Part shown: piece after piece, positions 63,166 to 64,000 of the stretch | Layout of the letters: every line of letters starts with the position of its first letter | How positions within the stretch are numbered: position 1 is the first letter of the stretch | DNA from: Streptococcus suis | Lineage (GTDB): Bacteria > Bacillota > Bacilli > Lactobacillales > Streptococcaceae | Assembly (NCBI GenBank): GCA_024583055.1 | Contig: CP102145.1 | Location: forward strand, 248,001-312,000 | Direction of reading: 5' to 3' | DNA length: 64,000 nt | Translations under genes and position numbers: made by a program | The notes under the pieces: generated by a model | Databases searched by the model: none | Told to the model about the DNA's origin: nothing | The model's input: only the letters and a program-made list of their open reading frames with translations

Positions 63166-64000
63166 TTATTCCCACTCAACTGTTGCTGGTGGTTTGCTTG
63201 TAATGTCGTAGACGATGCGGTTGACGTGGTCGACTTCGTTGACGATGCGGACAGAGATTTTCTGAAGGACTTCCCATGGGAGTTTTGCGAAATCAGCAGT
63301 CATTCCATCAACAGAAGTGATAGCACGGATAGCAATGGTATAGTCATAAGTACGACCGTCTCCCATGACACCTACCGAACGAACTCCAGTATTGACCGTG
63401 AAATACTGCCACACATCACGGTCCAGGCCAGCCTTGGCAATTTCCTCACGGAGGATAGCGTCTGACTCACGGACAGTGTAGAGTTTTTCCTCGGTGATTT
63501 CGCCCATGATACGGATAGCCAGTCCAGGACCTGGGAATGGCTGACGCCACACAACCTCATCAGGCATACCGAGTGCCGTACCTAGCGCACGTACTTCATC
63601 CTTGAAGAGGGTATTGAGCGGTTCAATCAACTCAAATTGCATATCCTCTGGAAGTCCGCCCACATTGTGGTGAGACTTGATTGTCTCAGCCGTATCCGTC
63701 CCAGACTCGATAATATCGGTGTAAAGCGTGCCTTGAGCCAGGAATTTTACATCTGTCAACTTGCTTGCCTCGTCATCAAATACGTAAACAAATTCATTAC
63801 CGATGATTTTACGTTTCTTCTCAGGGTCAGATACGCCAGCAAGTAAATCAAGGAAACGTTTAGAAGCGTCTACGCGAATGATATTGAGACCGAATTTGCC
63901 ACCCAACATCTCCATTACCTGGTCACCTTCATTTTTACGGAGCAAGCCGTGGTCAACGAAGATACAAGTCAACTGGTCACCGATCGCACGTTGCAGAAGG
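63166..64000 (-). CDS. guaA: GMP synthase (glutamine-hydrolysing), C-terminal part
   Basis: Partial; the frame is open to the right edge. About 277 residues are seen: [33 protein letters not shown], then [23 protein letters not shown] and the dimerisation domain ending [12 protein letters not shown]. This is the ATP-pyrophosphatase and dimer part; the amidotransferase half is outside. Makes GMP from XMP. The island core TATTCCCACTC covers its last codons, and the stop is kept intact. Confidence 0.97.
   Translation of the reverse strand, partial: LLQRAIGDQLTCIFVDHGLLRKNEGDQVMEMLGGKFGLNIIRVDASKRFLDLLAGVSDPEKKRKIIGNEFVYVFDDEASKLTDVKFLAQGTLYTDIIESGTDTAETIKSHHNVGGLPEDMQFELIEPLNTLFKDEVRALGTALGMPDEVVWRQPFPGPGLAIRIMGEITEEKLYTVRESDAILREEIAKAGLDRDVWQYFTVNTGVRSVGVMGDGRTYDYTIAIRAITSVDGMTADFAKLPWEVLQKISVRIVNEVDHVNRIVYDITSKPPATVEWE
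63167..63177. other. guaA-proximal attachment core
   Basis: TATTCCCACTC within the last four codons of guaA (minus strand), the partner of 58090-58100. Confidence 0.75.

Larger units (their letters stand above)
58090..63177. mobile_element. Integrated island at the 3' end of guaA
   Basis: 5.09 kb between 11-bp direct repeats TATTCCCACTC. It carries an integrase and its DUF3173 partner next to the distal end, a lipocalin-like gene fragment, and an operon of self-cleaving repressor, small protein, Y-family polymerase and two small proteins. No conjugation or replication genes, so it is a small integrative element or the remains of a larger one. guaA 3' ends are known integration targets. Confidence 0.8.

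Overview
The window is a low-GC Firmicutes chromosome and fits the genus Streptococcus, most likely S. suis or a close relative. Reasons are the gene sets (murB-potABCD, pyrR-pyrB-carA-carB, a CpsY/MtaR-like LysR gene beside lspA-rluD, tdk-prfA-prmC-glyA), extended -10 promoters (TGGTATAAT), a four-domain 401-residue S1, and an L27 with the Firmicutes N-terminal extension. The species call is inference.

Layout. 1-3.2 kb: a partial DUF1801 gene, a YdeI-like pseudogene, a DUF2969 gene, tRNA-Tyr, tRNA-Gln, rpsA and tRNA-Arg. 3.2-9.1 kb: an aldolase-family PLP enzyme, a cysteine desulfurase with thiI, brnQ, then rplU-rpmA behind an L21-type leader. 9.3-12.7 kb: an acetyltransferase with a possible leader peptide, a LysR regulator, lspA, rluD and a YjdM-like gene. 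13-20.5 kb: a PyrR-regulated pyrimidine operon (pyrR-pyrB-carA-carB). 20.5-22 kb: an intact IS3-family element inserted in the loop of a terminator. 22-30.1 kb: a polysaccharide deacetylase, hom-thrB, murB and potABCD. 30.1-31.9 kb: insertion-sequence debris (solo IS-end palindrome, IS30 remnant, broken IS630-type element). 32.1-42.3 kb: a compact polysaccharide cluster (initial sugar transferase, Wzz-type protein, BY-kinase, glycosyltransferases, polymerase candidate, flippase). 42.3-55 kb: housekeeping and cell-surface genes (nth, guaC, MATE exporter, tautomerase, a secreted Excalibur protein, tdk, prfA, prmC, sua5-type gene, glyA, nucleoid protein, lysozyme-like protein, SDR, lipoprotein). 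55.1-58 kb: three decaying genes. 58.1-63.2 kb: a small island integrated at the 3' end of guaA, with integrase, DUF3173 gene, a LexA/HdiR-type self-cleaving repressor and a Y-family DNA polymerase operon. guaA runs off the right edge.

Main discovery. Three dispersed copies of a roughly 105-125 bp palindromic element (1474-1598 on the minus strand, 16854-16962, 48350-48454) share fixed internal-loop sequences (CTGTGT, AAAAAGATAA, TTCCTATTTT). Their paired arms differ in sequence but stay complementary, so the hairpin is conserved by covariation. Two copies sit directly before the start codons of carB and prfA, where no Shine-Dalgarno lies between hairpin and ATG. Other notable points: loss of prp between rplU and rpmA together with Met at the expected L27 cleavage point; PyrR-type loops before pyrR, at the carA ribosome binding site and possibly between carA and carB; a perfect 36-bp in-frame tandem duplication in the Wzz-type gene; and an SOS-like repressor/polymerase cassette with two palindromic operators.
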